A DNA stretch of 64,000 nucleotides from Alcaligenes faecalis (GCF_005311025.1 NZ_CP031747.1:3695870-3759869); one strand, 5' to 3'; numbered from the stretch's first letter, positions 44,230 to 53,701 are shown. The notes: generated from the sequence alone by a model not told the origin. Made by a program: numbers and translations.

Positions 44230-44281
44230 CTAAAACCATTGAAATAAAATAATCAATAATTTAATCGAATCAATGGTTTAG
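44230..44281. repeat. Inverted repeat just after tRNA-Thr
   Basis: CTAAAACCATTGA (44230-44242) pairs with TCAATGGTTTAG (44270-44281), one bulged A, across an AT-rich 27-nt loop. The left arm contains AAAACCATTGAAAT, a 14-mer also found right after the first tRNA-Asn (37838-37851). The rest of 44282-44550 has only the next gene's terminator. Confidence 0.55.
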
Positions 44282-44477
44282 CTTCCTGACATCCGAAGCA
44301 ATTAATCGCCCGCTTTCAGCTATTCCACATAGACGGCCCCAAAAAGCCCCACGACTGGCCTCATGAAAATTGGCATATAGCAAGCAATGCCAAACATGCA
44401 GCGGCCATAGCAAGCCAGCCCAGAAACCGTTAGGTTTCTCCGCTCACCAACATACCATTGCCGAGCTGAGAACAAAA

Positions 44478-44511
44478 AAAAATAAACCCCCAGGCTCGAA
44501 AGCTGGGGGGA
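44478..44511 (-). terminator. Terminator after the DUF1176 gene
   Basis: CCCCCAG pairs with CTGGGGG across a 9-nt loop, followed on the minus strand by TTTATTTTTTTTT. Confidence 0.88.
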
Positions 44512-44550
44512 TCAGTACTCCAAGGCCACATCGGTGACGTTTTTATAACT

Positions 44551-45609
44551 TCACGGCCCGACCACTTGGCTGACATGCTCCGGAATATTCCAGGCACCCC
44601 CAGCGCGAATCAGAGCACAGCGCCCGGTGTCGCCGCGTTCACTTTCAACAAAGTCGGTTCCATCCCAGACCGATGCCTCGTAACTCCAGCAATCGCCCAA
44701 ACCCCGCCCCTTCATGCTGGACGAGATCATTCCATTATCGTAATCAGTGGCGCTGGTACTCACTAACACCGGAGCAGACTGCATATTGTTATTGATCACA
44801 AAATAGGCTGCCCCACCGTTATAAGCGGCTAACCAGCAAGGCGCGCCAACCAGGGAGAACTGCTGATTCAATCGTGCGATTTCCCATGGCTCGGACAGCA
44901 TGTCAGCACTACAGGATTGCTCTTCATCAGCGGCAAGTACCTTCAACAGCACAGGCCTTATCAGGGCGTCCTCTTGCGCTGTCATGGGGCGCAAGCTTTT
45001 ATCCACTACCGGGGCACGGTTGATGACTGGCGCAGCAATAGGTGCCTTGACCGTAGACTCGCTGCCCTTCCCCTTACGCAGAATAGCCCCCGGCGTATTG
45101 ACACGTCCTTGAACGTCATCCATTTTCAACAAGACGGCACTTGAACCAGCCCCCGAGAATGCATAAGTGCTGCCATTCCCACGAAAGGAAATTACGGCGT
45201 CTTTTTTCAAGGCTGCCAAAAACTGGGCTAACTGCGCCTCACTCATTTGCCAAGACTCGTCACCCGCAACACTCAGTGAACCGGCTTTACGGCCCGCAAT
45301 AACAAGTTCTGGCAATGAGTCTTTTGGCCACTCGGGATCGTCGTAGTGTGCAAGCATGACTCTATTTGCCACCGGCTCTCCACTGCCCGCTTTACGCGTC
45401 AATAACACCGTTGAACCCAGCTCCTCACCATCAGCCGCATAACCGGCAGCGCGGCAGGCTAGCGTGTTATCGCAACGTAGATCCCAATCTTTATGAGAAA
45501 ACGTCACTGGCGCCGCATTAGCCGCTGCACCTCCGATACAAAGCACTAGCGATATGGCGGCTGTTCGTACTAAAAAAAACGCACTGTGATCTTGTTTTTG
45601 CCCGCTCAT
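44551..45609 (-). CDS. DUF1176 domain secreted protein
   Basis: The 352-residue protein has a signal peptide (about 1-32, ending ANA). The mature part begins with the DUF1176 pattern WDLRCDNTLACRAAGY. Six Cys in all could make disulfides. The C-terminal half has LGDCWSYEASVWDGTDFVESE and GRCALIRAGGAWNIPEHV, usual for the family. Function unknown; likely periplasmic. The start has no strong ribosome-binding site in view, but TCTCCTCCC upstream on the plus strand reads GGGAGGAGA on the coding strand, a very good one. Confidence 0.85.
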   Translation of the reverse strand: MSGQKQDHSAFFLVRTAAISLVLCIGGAAANAAPVTFSHKDWDLRCDNTLACRAAGYAADGEELGSTVLLTRKAGSGEPVANRVMLAHYDDPEWPKDSLPELVIAGRKAGSLSVAGDESWQMSEAQLAQFLAALKKDAVISFRGNGSTYAFSGAGSSAVLLKMDDVQGRVNTPGAILRKGKGSESTVKAPIAAPVINRAPVVDKSLRPMTAQEDALIRPVLLKVLAADEEQSCSADMLSEPWEIARLNQQFSLVGAPCWLAAYNGGAAYFVINNNMQSAPVLVSTSATDYDNGMISSSMKGRGLGDCWSYEASVWDGTDFVESERGDTGRCALIRAGGAWNIPEHVSQVVGP

Positions 45610-45914
45610 TTTCTCTCCTCCCTAAAGTGTTATCTGGATACACAGCACATATTACGTCGCGGCAAGGCTAAATGCGTTTTCCCAAGCCCATGTCAGAAAA
45701 CCACATTAAACGTCTGACCGCGTGCGTTCGTGACATTATTCTGTTCAATCGCCTCTTGCAAGGCATGGTGCTATCTAGCTAAGCCACAGGCACCTGGCTC
45801 ACCCTGTTTCCGTTTGTGCTCGTATCAATCCTCTGTATAGAATGCAGACGAAAAAACATGCAATGTCCATTAAACGATAGATAATCAAACCTCATCCACG
45901 TCGAGTAAATTCTG
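45610..45914. other. Divergent intergenic region, no recognised element
   Basis: The 305-bp gap separates two divergent secreted-protein genes and must hold their promoters. Only the ribosome-binding site of the DUF1176 gene and a weak repeat (GTCAGA ... TCTGAC near 45691-45717) were seen. A long minus-strand frame across the next gene (45779-46243) is a shadow. Confidence 0.4.
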
Positions 45915-46349
45915 ATGCGCAAATATCTGAACCCTATTGCAGTTGGCTTGCTCAGTCTCCTCGCCGTTGCCAGCCATGCGGCTTCTCCGGACTTTTCCGT
46001 CACGACTGAAGATCTTAAAAAGCTGCGCTCGACCTCCGTCATGCCGCGCGAAGCGAATCCCTCGGCAGCCACACCCAAAGATCCGGCCAAGGACTCGGAG
46101 TTCAGCAGAAACTTCCAGAAGGCGATGAACAATGAGGAAAAGGCTCGCCAAGCAGCACGAGAACAGCAACTGGAGCGCAACCGCCTGCCCCAGCTTGAGC
46201 AGAATAGAAACCCGGCCAATCGCTTCGGCCCGCCCAACAACAAGAAAGAAAATATGGGAATTTATTTTGATGCCGACGGCACCGCGGCTACCTCTTGCCG
46301 AGAGGACGAGCTAGGAAAGACTCGTTGCAAGGTACGTGAGCTGAAGTAG
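45915..46349 (+). CDS. Small secreted hypothetical protein
   Basis: The 144-residue protein has a clear signal peptide (MRKYLNPIAVGLLSLLAVASHA, cut near 22). A charged, helical middle (about 55-95, rich in Glu, Arg, Gln and Asn) is followed by a C-terminal segment GIYFDADGTAATSCREDE with two Cys near the end. I do not recognise the family. Lack of membrane segments suggests a periplasmic or surface protein. It stands alone, between DUF1176 and the glc operon. Confidence 0.6.
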   Translation: MRKYLNPIAVGLLSLLAVASHAASPDFSVTTEDLKKLRSTSVMPREANPSAATPKDPAKDSEFSRNFQKAMNNEEKARQAAREQQLERNRLPQLEQNRNPANRFGPPNNKKENMGIYFDADGTAATSCREDELGKTRCKVRELK

Positions 46350-46445
46350 CCCCCCCAGTCCAAGCCTGTAATTCGCACGCTACTTTCAGGGGCAAGCCTT
46401 GATTGCGTGTCATGGTTGATAGACTAGCCAGAGGTATAAGCCTAG

Positions 46446-46622
46446 ATACGCATCCAGGGCGGTGACAACAAGCTCATCCGCTATCGCGCTCGTGCCGAAT
46501 ATAAGCACGTAGAACTGAAGACCATTACAGGTCAGAACAGCGTGTCTATGCCATGGTTTTCCTGTATCTTGGATTCAAACGAACAGAGGGGGCATTCGCC
46601 CCCTCTATGCTGTTTGGTCTAA
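46446..46622 (+). pseudogene. Possible gene remnant
   Basis: A frame of 58 codons without a start codon reads IRIQGGDNKLIRYRARAEY and continues to a TAA at 46620. The first 30 residues look like an internal piece of a real protein, and the frame is closed just upstream by TAG. No family is recognised, and the gene could equally be chance. The rest of 46350-46664 is otherwise empty apart from a hairpin. Confidence 0.3.
46585..46606. terminator. Hairpin downstream of glcF
   Basis: AGAGGGGGC pairs perfectly with GCCCCCTCT across an ATTC tetraloop. It is about 60 bp past the glcF stop on the minus strand. It is very stable but lacks a T tract. Confidence 0.55.
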
Positions 46623-46664
46623 CTGGAAGCCCGTACGAACATAAGCACTGACGGACCAACGAAC

Positions 46665-47885
46665 TCAGCTCAAAAACTCATCCACCAACTCAATCCAATG
46701 CTTGACCGCAGTCCGACCCGCTCCATTCAAATGATTCCCGCAGGCCATATTGGCCGTGACAATCAGGTCAGGCTTGCTGCTTTCCAGCGCATCCATCTTG
46801 CGATCCCGCAGGCGTCCTGCGATCTCGGGCTGAGTCAATGAATAGGTGCCCGCCGAACCGCAGCACAAATGGCTATCCGGCACCGCGCCCAGATCAAAAC
46901 CCAGGCGAGTCAACACGGCCTCAACTCGCCCCCCCAGTTTTTGCGCATGCTGCAAAGTACACGGACAATGGAAAGCCAGGCGTGGACGGGTTTGCGTGTT
47001 CAGGCATTCTTCCAAAGGCTGCTCTTCCAGCACTTCGACCAGATCCTTGGCCAGTTCACTGACGCGGCGAGCGCGCTCGGCGTAGGCCGGATCGTTCCTG
47101 AACAGGTCCACGTACTCTTTCACAAAAGCGCCGCAACCGCTGGAGGTCTGCACAATCGCCACAGCTCCCTGCTCGATCTGCGGCCACCAGGCGTCGATAT
47201 TGCGACGCGCCTGCTCCAGGCCCTGTTCTTGCGCACCCAAGTGAAAAGACGAAGCGCCACAGCAGCCTGCCTGAGCGATGGGCGTCACGCTGATGCCCAA
47301 GCGATCCAACACCCGGGCCGTCGCAGCATTAATGGAAGGCGCCATGGCTGGCTGAACACAGCCTTCCAGCATCAGGACACGCTTGCTGTGCCGCTGTGCG
47401 GGTCGTGTCAAATCCGCATTTTGCTTGGGCGGGATTTTTTCCTGTAAAGAAGATGGCAGCAAGGGACGCATGGTTCGCGCTACCCCCAGCAAGGCACTGA
47501 CTCGAGCAGGCTCTGGCAGAATCTGCGTCAGTGCGACTCGCATGGCACGGTCCTTCAAGGGACGCTTTACTTTGGGCTCCAGTGCGGCCCGACCTATATC
47601 CAGCAAGTTGTGATACTTCACCCCCGAAGGACAGGTGGTTTCACAATTGCGGCAGCTCAGGCAACGATCCAGGTGATGCTGGGTCAGCTCCGAGGTCGCT
47701 TTGCCTTCCAGGAACATCTTGATCAGGTATATCCGGCCACGGGGGCCGTCCAGCTCGTTGCCCTGGTCCAGATAAGTCGGACAGGTGGCATTGCAAAACC
47801 CACAATGCACACAGGAGCGCAAAATAGCTTCAGCTTGCTCGGCTTGCGGTAGTTGCTGAGCCCATGGTGTCAGTTGTGTTTGCAT
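46665..47885 (-). CDS. glcF: GlcF, glycolate oxidase iron-sulfur subunit
   Basis: GlcF passes electrons from the flavin subunits of glycolate dehydrogenase to the quinone pool. Two 4Fe-4S motifs are complete: C25, C28, C31, C35 and C75, C78, C81, C85. Two CCG-type domains follow (AGCCGASSFHLG and SHLCCGSAGTYS). At 406 residues it is full length. It overlaps glcE by 16 nt. Confidence 0.94.
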   Translation of the reverse strand: MQTQLTPWAQQLPQAEQAEAILRSCVHCGFCNATCPTYLDQGNELDGPRGRIYLIKMFLEGKATSELTQHHLDRCLSCRNCETTCPSGVKYHNLLDIGRAALEPKVKRPLKDRAMRVALTQILPEPARVSALLGVARTMRPLLPSSLQEKIPPKQNADLTRPAQRHSKRVLMLEGCVQPAMAPSINAATARVLDRLGISVTPIAQAGCCGASSFHLGAQEQGLEQARRNIDAWWPQIEQGAVAIVQTSSGCGAFVKEYVDLFRNDPAYAERARRVSELAKDLVEVLEEQPLEECLNTQTRPRLAFHCPCTLQHAQKLGGRVEAVLTRLGFDLGAVPDSHLCCGSAGTYSLTQPEIAGRLRDRKMDALESSKPDLIVTANMACGNHLNGAGRTAVKHWIELVDEFLS

Positions 47886-48955
47886 GTGGACTCCGCCGAA
47901 GGAAAGAGACGACCTGGATTAAAAATGGCAGCAGGATCCAGCTGTTGTTTCAAACGCTGATGCCATATCAACAAGGACTCGGGCAAGACATCCTGCCCTG
48001 CACCTGATCCGGACCAGCAACGGGCATGCCCTTTCAAAGCTTGAGCCTGCGCGTGAATCTGCTCGGCAGCAGCATCGGACTTCAGCCACAGCTGTGTCCC
48101 ACCCCAATCCACCAGAACCTGGCCGGGCCATGTGTGCACTGGGGCATCGACTGGCAAGGCGATCCGCCACAAGGTGCCGGGTTGCTTGAAGAACTCCAGG
48201 CGCTGCTCGCACAAATCGTCCCAATAGGACAAGTCCAAAGCCTCCCCACCGATTTGCTCTTGAGCCAATTGCACCGAGCTGTCGCCACCTTCCAGACGCA
48301 AATGCAAACGTCCGTCCTGCCAAGCTGCGCCCGTAATGGGACGGCTTTGGTCACGCCAACTGCGTAATAAACCGGCGATTTCCTGCTGGGCTACCTCCAG
48401 AACCAGGCTGGCACGGCTACGTGGGCGAGGCAAGACTTTGAAAGACACCTCGGTAATCACACCCAAAGAACCCTGTGCGCCGACCATCAGTCGCGATACG
48501 TCATAACCAGCGACGTTCTTCATGACCTGGCCTCCAAAACGCATATGTGTGCCCATGCCACTGATCAAACGGCAGCCCAGTACATAATCTCGTAATGAGC
48601 CCACCCAGGGACGACGCGGTCCCGACAGACCACAGGCGGTGGCTCCACCAACAGTGGCGCGGCCATCAAACAGAGGCGGCTCAAAAGGCAGGCATTGGCC
48701 TTGCTCGTTCAAGATCGTTTCCAGCGCTTGCACGGAAGTCCCGGCACGCACCGTGACGACCAATTCCGCCGGATCGTAATCGACCACCCCATCATGGCCT
48801 GCCAGGCTCAGCTCTTGCCCCTGCACGGCTTTGCCTAAAAAAGCTTTGGTATTGCCGCCTTGCAAACGCAAGGGGGTTTTAGTGGCCAAGGCTTGCTGGA
48901 CCTGCTCCAGCAATTCAGCGCTGCGATCCTGATTTTTATGTTCTACGGTACTCAT
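47870..48955 (-). CDS. glcE: GlcE, glycolate oxidase FAD-binding subunit
   Basis: GlcE is the second FAD-domain subunit. The 361 residues have TPLRLQGGNTKAFLG, FEPPLFDGRATVGGATACGLSG and VGAQGSLGVITEVSFKVLPRP, as in the PCMH-type FAD-binding fold. The glcD stop and its own ATG share one base (TGATG), so translation is likely coupled. Confidence 0.93.
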   Translation of the reverse strand: MSTVEHKNQDRSAELLEQVQQALATKTPLRLQGGNTKAFLGKAVQGQELSLAGHDGVVDYDPAELVVTVRAGTSVQALETILNEQGQCLPFEPPLFDGRATVGGATACGLSGPRRPWVGSLRDYVLGCRLISGMGTHMRFGGQVMKNVAGYDVSRLMVGAQGSLGVITEVSFKVLPRPRSRASLVLEVAQQEIAGLLRSWRDQSRPITGAAWQDGRLHLRLEGGDSSVQLAQEQIGGEALDLSYWDDLCEQRLEFFKQPGTLWRIALPVDAPVHTWPGQVLVDWGGTQLWLKSDAAAEQIHAQAQALKGHARCWSGSGAGQDVLPESLLIWHQRLKQQLDPAAIFNPGRLFPSAESTCKHN

Positions 48956-50454
48956 CAGAAACGCTCCAACTCTGGGAAAGGCAATTGCCCGTGATGGATG
49001 TGCATGCCGCCCATTTCTGCACAGCGATGCAAAGTGGGAATGTTCTTGCCGGGATTCAGCATGGTTTTGGGATCAAAGGCAGCTTTAATCGCATGGAAAA
49101 ACTGCAGCTCGTCTTCATTGAACTGCACACACATCTGATTGATTTTTTCTCTGCCTACGCCGTGCTCGCCCGTAATTGTGCCGCCGACTTCCACACACAA
49201 TTCCAGAATCTTGCCGCCCAAGGCTTCGGCTCGCTCCAGCTCGCCAGGTTGATTGGCATCGAACAGAATCAGCGGGTGCATATTGCCATCGCCTGCATGA
49301 AACACGTTGGCGACACGCAGGCCGTACTCTTCGGAAAGCTCCGCAGTTTTCTTCAGCACATAAGCCAACTGACGACGCGGAATGGTGCCGTCCATGCAGT
49401 AATAGTCGGGAGAAATCCGGCCTACAGCGGGAAAGGCGTTTTTACGACCGGCCCAGAAGCGTTGTCGCTCCTGCTCGTCCCGCGCAACCCGCACTTCTTG
49501 CGCGCCGGCCTTGAAAAGAACCTGCTCAACACGAGCCACATCGTCCTGCACGTCTTCCAAAGCGCCATCAATCTCGCAAAGCAAGATCGCTTGTGCATCA
49601 ACGGGATAGCCAGCGTGGATAAAGTCCTCGGCTGCGCGGATGGACATTTGATCCATCATCTCCAGCCCTGCCGGCACAATGCCTTGGGCAATAATCTGCG
49701 CCACGGCATCAGCTGCTTTTTCCACTTCGTCAAAGCTGGCCAGCAGCACTACCGTACAGGGGGGACGTGCCAGCAACTTGACAGTAATTTCCGTGACTAC
49801 CCCCAGCATTCCTTCGGAACCCGTAAACAGGGCCATCAAATCAAAGCCGGGCGTATCCAGAGCTTCGGAGCCCAAAATCAATCGTTCGCCTGTGACGGTA
49901 ATCACTTCCAGGCGCAGGATATTGTGTACGGTCAGACCATATTTCAGGCAGTGCACACCGCCCGCGTTTTCCGCTACGTTGCCACCAATTGAACAGGCAA
50001 TCTGCGAAGACGGGTCCGGCGCGTAATACAAGCCAAAGGGTTGGGCCGCCTGAGAGATCGCGATATTACGCACGCCGGGCTGAACGCGAGCAATACCGGC
50101 TACAGGGTCCAGATCCAGAATCTGGTTCAAGCGCGCCATCACCAGCAAAATACCCTGCTCCAAAGGCATGGCACCGCCCGACAAGCCGGTACCCGCACCA
50201 CGGGCCACCACCGGCACGCCGACTTCGTGAGCCAAGCGCATCACGGCCTGAACCTGCTCCACATTACGGGGCAAAACGACCAGCAAGGGTTTGGCGCGAT
50301 AAACACTCAGTCCATCACACTCGTAAGGATGCAGTTGCTCATCAGTGTGCAGCACATCCAGGCCGGGAATATCATCACGCAAACGGCTAAGCAGCTGCAT
50401 CCTGTCCACGCGGGGCAGCACACCGTCCAGTTTTTCGTCGTAGCGCAAGCTCAT
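48955..50454 (-). CDS. glcD: GlcD, glycolate oxidase catalytic subunit
   Basis: GlcD is the main flavin subunit that oxidises glycolate to glyoxylate. The 499 residues have the FAD motif VPVVARGAGTGLSGGAMP, CSIGGNVAENAGGVHCLKYG and the C-terminal HAGDGNMHPLILFD and GTITGEHGVGREK blocks. It heads glcDEF, divergent from glcC. No glcB (malate synthase) or glcG is nearby, so glyoxylate must be used by enzymes coded elsewhere. Confidence 0.95.
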   Translation of the reverse strand: MSLRYDEKLDGVLPRVDRMQLLSRLRDDIPGLDVLHTDEQLHPYECDGLSVYRAKPLLVVLPRNVEQVQAVMRLAHEVGVPVVARGAGTGLSGGAMPLEQGILLVMARLNQILDLDPVAGIARVQPGVRNIAISQAAQPFGLYYAPDPSSQIACSIGGNVAENAGGVHCLKYGLTVHNILRLEVITVTGERLILGSEALDTPGFDLMALFTGSEGMLGVVTEITVKLLARPPCTVVLLASFDEVEKAADAVAQIIAQGIVPAGLEMMDQMSIRAAEDFIHAGYPVDAQAILLCEIDGALEDVQDDVARVEQVLFKAGAQEVRVARDEQERQRFWAGRKNAFPAVGRISPDYYCMDGTIPRRQLAYVLKKTAELSEEYGLRVANVFHAGDGNMHPLILFDANQPGELERAEALGGKILELCVEVGGTITGEHGVGREKINQMCVQFNEDELQFFHAIKAAFDPKTMLNPGKNIPTLHRCAEMGGMHIHHGQLPFPELERF

Positions 50455-50528
50455 GACGCCTCCTGTCTTTTAAAGTCTCCTGAAACGGATGGTCTTTGAT
50501 GCGGGCTGGCTTGTCCAGCCGTCAGGCT

Positions 50529-50543
50529 ACTGGTCCGACCAGT
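50529..50543. promoter_or_regulatory. GlcC operator, glcD-proximal
   Basis: ACTGGT-CCG-ACCAGT is a perfect 6-3-6 palindrome of the TGGT-N3-ACCA type bound by FadR-branch GntR regulators such as GlcC and PdhR. It lies about 75 bp before the glcD ATG. Confidence 0.75.
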
Positions 50544-50633
50544 TTTTACCCTAAGAGAGTATTAGGGTTTATCTTTATACTTATAAATCAGACAGATAGA
50601 TAATCAGCTTGTTATCATTTCCACAGGTATAAA

Positions 50634-50646
50634 ACTGGTCTGACCA
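50634..50646. promoter_or_regulatory. GlcC operator, glcC-proximal
   Basis: ACTGGT-CTG-ACCA repeats the same core as the site 105 bp away and ends 3 nt before the glcC ATG, where the ribosome-binding site would be. Autoregulation is likely. Confidence 0.7.
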
Positions 50647-50649
50647 CGA

Positions 50650-51414
50650 ATGAAAATGCAGGAACCCAAGCGTTTGGAAGTCACCGCCGAGCTGGTCGCC
50701 CAACGCATCGAAACTTTTATTATGGATGGCGTCCTGAAACCGGGACAAGTCCTGCCCTCCGAGCGGCAACTGACGCAAAGGCTGGCGGTGTCCCGATCGG
50801 CCCTGCGCGAAGGGCTACAAATCCTGCGCGTGCGCGGCTTGATTGAAACCCGGCATGGCAAAGGTTCCTTTGTCGCCAACCTCATTGATTCAGCCGTCAG
50901 CAAGCCGCTGGAGCACCTGCTTCAAGCGCAAGGGCGCACTCTATATGACTTGCTGGAAGTGCGTGAACTGCTGGAAAGCGAGGCGGCTCAACTAGCCGCC
51001 TCCAGGGGGACGGAAGCCGATCACATCATGATACGACGACGCTTTCAGGAACTGGAGGATCTGCAAATGCAGGATGCAGCGCCTGAACAGGTTGCGCGGG
51101 CAGATCATGCTTTTCATGCGGCAATCTGTGAGGCCTCGCACAACCCGGTGCTGGTACATATGATCAGCCTGTTCAACGATTTGATGTTATCTACGGTGCG
51201 CGTGTCCGTGCAGCACCTGTATCCCGACCATGACTCCAAACGCAGGTTGGACAGACAACATGCGCGTTTATGCAATGCCGTCACGCAAGGCCAAGCTGAC
51301 TTGGCCCGACGCGCCGCCAAAGAACATATCGATGGGATACGACGACAACTACAGGAGATGGAGGCCAAACAGCTGCGCCTGGAACATGCCCGGCAACGTC
51401 TGAATGGCCTTTAG
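50650..51414 (+). CDS. glcC: GlcC, FadR-type GntR regulator of glycolate genes
   Basis: The 254-residue regulator has an N-terminal winged helix (VLPSERQLTQRLAVSRSALR) and a C-terminal FCD effector domain (about 95-225). Its divergent position from glcDEF and two TGGT-N3-ACCA boxes in the 195-bp gap support GlcC. The ATG at 50650 has no visible ribosome-binding site, and an operator abuts it; an ATG two codons later is also possible. Confidence 0.9.
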   Translation: MKMQEPKRLEVTAELVAQRIETFIMDGVLKPGQVLPSERQLTQRLAVSRSALREGLQILRVRGLIETRHGKGSFVANLIDSAVSKPLEHLLQAQGRTLYDLLEVRELLESEAAQLAASRGTEADHIMIRRRFQELEDLQMQDAAPEQVARADHAFHAAICEASHNPVLVHMISLFNDLMLSTVRVSVQHLYPDHDSKRRLDRQHARLCNAVTQGQADLARRAAKEHIDGIRRQLQEMEAKQLRLEHARQRLNGL

Positions 51415-51423
51415 TTCTTTGAC

Positions 51424-53004
51424 TTACTTCGCCAACAGATTGGCCAGCATATAACCTGATCCGGCCCCCGTCCCTGCACCGGGCCAGGTCGAGGCGCCGC
51501 ACAAATACAGATCCTTGATCGGCGTTTTGTATTTGGAGTAACCGGCCACTGGACGGAAGAAGAAGTTCTGATCTAGATGGTGGCTGCCCGAGAGGTTATC
51601 ACCGCCAATCAAGTTCGCATTGAACTGCTCCAGATCCTGGGGCGACATGATATGGCGGGCTAGGATCTTGCTACGCAGGCCCGGCGCATAACTTTCAAGC
51701 AGATCCAGGACGCGCTCTGCATATGCATCCTTAAGCTGCGACCAATCGCCAGCGGCAATCTTGCCAGAAGCGTCGCCTTTGACTTGGGCGGGCAGCACAC
51801 GCACTTGAATCCACAAAGTATGTTTCCCCTCCGGGGCGCGCGAAGGATCCAGTGCTGTACCTTGTCCAACCACAAGAACTGGCTCGGCAGGCAATAAACC
51901 TGCAGCTGCTTCGGCATAGACGCGGCTCATCATGGCCATATCGGGTGCCAGATGGACGTAGGAGAAACGCTGCAGCTCGGTGCCAGCTGTCCAATCAGGC
52001 AAGCCATCCAGAGCCAAATGGATCATCATGGTGCCCAATCCGGGGCGGAAGGCATCGACTTTCTTCTGATAATCTTTGGGAACGGTAGCAGACTGCACCA
52101 GACGACCAAAGACGAGCTGAGGATTCAGATTCGCGATGACCGCCTTGCGTGCCTTCAAGCGGCGACCATCGGCCAAAACAACACCACTGGCGCGACCATT
52201 CTCTTGTTCAATTGTCTGCACGGGGGCATTCAACAGCAGCTCACCGCCCAACTCCTGCAGCAAGCTCGTCATGGCACGGATAATCGTGTCAGCACCGCCC
52301 TGCCCGATCACCATGCCGAAGGCTTGGTTGGCCATGGACTCCAGATAAGGAAACAAGGCACCGCCTGCTGTGTCTGGTGTGAAATCCACATGCAGCCCCC
52401 AGGCTGCCATCATGGCTTTCACTGAGTCGCTCTCGAAATGGCGGTCCAGAAAGTCACGAGGCGTCGCCAGCAGCAATTGCATCAGCTCTGCAACGCCATC
52501 CTTGCCCAGCTCCCGCCAGCTCTTCCAGGCGCTTTTCATCAGGCCCCACGAAGGCATAGGGCTACCGAGCACAGCAAACAGATGGGGAGCCTTGCTCTGG
52601 AAGTCATCTAGCATGGCTTGCCAAGCCTGAGCGTCCTTCTCAGAAACAGCTCGAATACGCTTTAAGGTCGTTTCCAGGTCTGTACTGACGCCCAAATAAC
52701 TTTGATCCCGGAACACGCTGGCAAAGCAATGCTCTGCAGGGACGAATGCCAAGCCATGGCGAGCCAAAGCTTCTTTATGGCGCTGGAAGAACGCAGAGCC
52801 TGCGAAGGAGGACAAGTTCATGGCGCACACATCATGCTTGAAGCCTGGCAAGGTCAACTCCTGAGTGCTGACCGCACCACCTGCCGAGCTTTTGGCTTCC
52901 ACAACCTGAACTTTCCAGCCTTTACTGGCCAGTTCAACCGCTGCTGCCAAGCCGTTGTGCCCTGCCCCAACCACAATCGCGTCTACTACTGTCTCTGCAC
53001 CCAC
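51424..53004 (-). CDS. FAD-dependent oxidoreductase, phytoene desaturase/PYROXD2-like
   Basis: The N-terminal dinucleotide motif VVGAGHNGLAAAVEL is followed by the long substrate domain and the C-terminal FAD-contact GASTWPGAGTGAGSGYMLA, a pattern of PYROXD2-like and carotenoid-desaturase-like enzymes. The substrate is unknown. A GTG at 53004 is chosen as start because AAGGAG lies exactly 6 nt before it; the upstream frame to 53052 contains that site itself. 526 residues. It converges on glcC with a 9-bp gap. Confidence 0.84.
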   Translation of the reverse strand: MGAETVVDAIVVGAGHNGLAAAVELASKGWKVQVVEAKSSAGGAVSTQELTLPGFKHDVCAMNLSSFAGSAFFQRHKEALARHGLAFVPAEHCFASVFRDQSYLGVSTDLETTLKRIRAVSEKDAQAWQAMLDDFQSKAPHLFAVLGSPMPSWGLMKSAWKSWRELGKDGVAELMQLLLATPRDFLDRHFESDSVKAMMAAWGLHVDFTPDTAGGALFPYLESMANQAFGMVIGQGGADTIIRAMTSLLQELGGELLLNAPVQTIEQENGRASGVVLADGRRLKARKAVIANLNPQLVFGRLVQSATVPKDYQKKVDAFRPGLGTMMIHLALDGLPDWTAGTELQRFSYVHLAPDMAMMSRVYAEAAAGLLPAEPVLVVGQGTALDPSRAPEGKHTLWIQVRVLPAQVKGDASGKIAAGDWSQLKDAYAERVLDLLESYAPGLRSKILARHIMSPQDLEQFNANLIGGDNLSGSHHLDQNFFFRPVAGYSKYKTPIKDLYLCGASTWPGAGTGAGSGYMLANLLAK

Positions 53005-53181
53005 GGGCAACTCCTTTAGCTCTAAAGTATTTACCCGTATTCTACGGCGCAAAGAGAAAACTGAGTAGGAATTTCAGGAGGATCAGGGGGGACGAATACA
53101 GGCAGTGACTAAGTACGCTACAGCCCTAAGCTAAGGAGACAGATGTTGGCAGTTGCAGGCGCCAATCTTGGTAGACAAAGC

Positions 53182-53305
53182 TGATTGGTGCGAAAAGCTC
53201 AGCTGCTAATGCTACAAGCGCGAAGAGTAGAGCGGCCACTCTGCAGCGATGATCCAGCCACGTTGTCTGCAACTAAAGCATTAAACGCGCTATGCGCACC
53301 AATCA
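53182..53305. repeat. 11-bp inverted repeat
   Basis: TGATTGGTGCG (53182-53192) and its exact complement CGCACCAATCA (53295-53305) flank about 100 bp of unrecognised sequence to the left of the microsatellites. Confidence 0.55.
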
Positions 53306-53353
53306 TAGAGCAGGCCTCCCCTCATGTCGATCAGAGTCACTACCCGGGGCAAT

Positions 53354-53434
<81 letters not shown>

Positions 53435-53701
53435 TGGTCTGTCGCCGCGTCTCAACAACAAACAGTCGGCACAGCAAGAGTGGAGCGACCGACCACCCTG
53501 CAGATAAGCAGCAACGCATTGAACGTCAATCCTCTGGTGCAGGGACAGAATGCCATGGCCGACCTACTAGGCTTAGGCCAAACGGCGTCGGTAAGAATAA
53601 GGAATACACGCAGCCCAGAACGGGCCAGGAGGGGGGGCGGTACGCCTGAACCGGGCGGTCCAGGGTCAGGCCTTCGAGCAATCCGAGACAGGCCGGTAGC
53701 C

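Noticed and set aside
45779-46243. 154-codon minus-strand frame opposite the small secreted protein
   Set aside because: The plus-strand gene has a signal peptide and sensible composition; the minus frame is a shadow.
44551-46349. Toxin-immunity or secretion module from two neighbouring exported proteins
   Set aside because: The genes are divergent, DUF1176 has no known toxin link, and neither shows toxin motifs.
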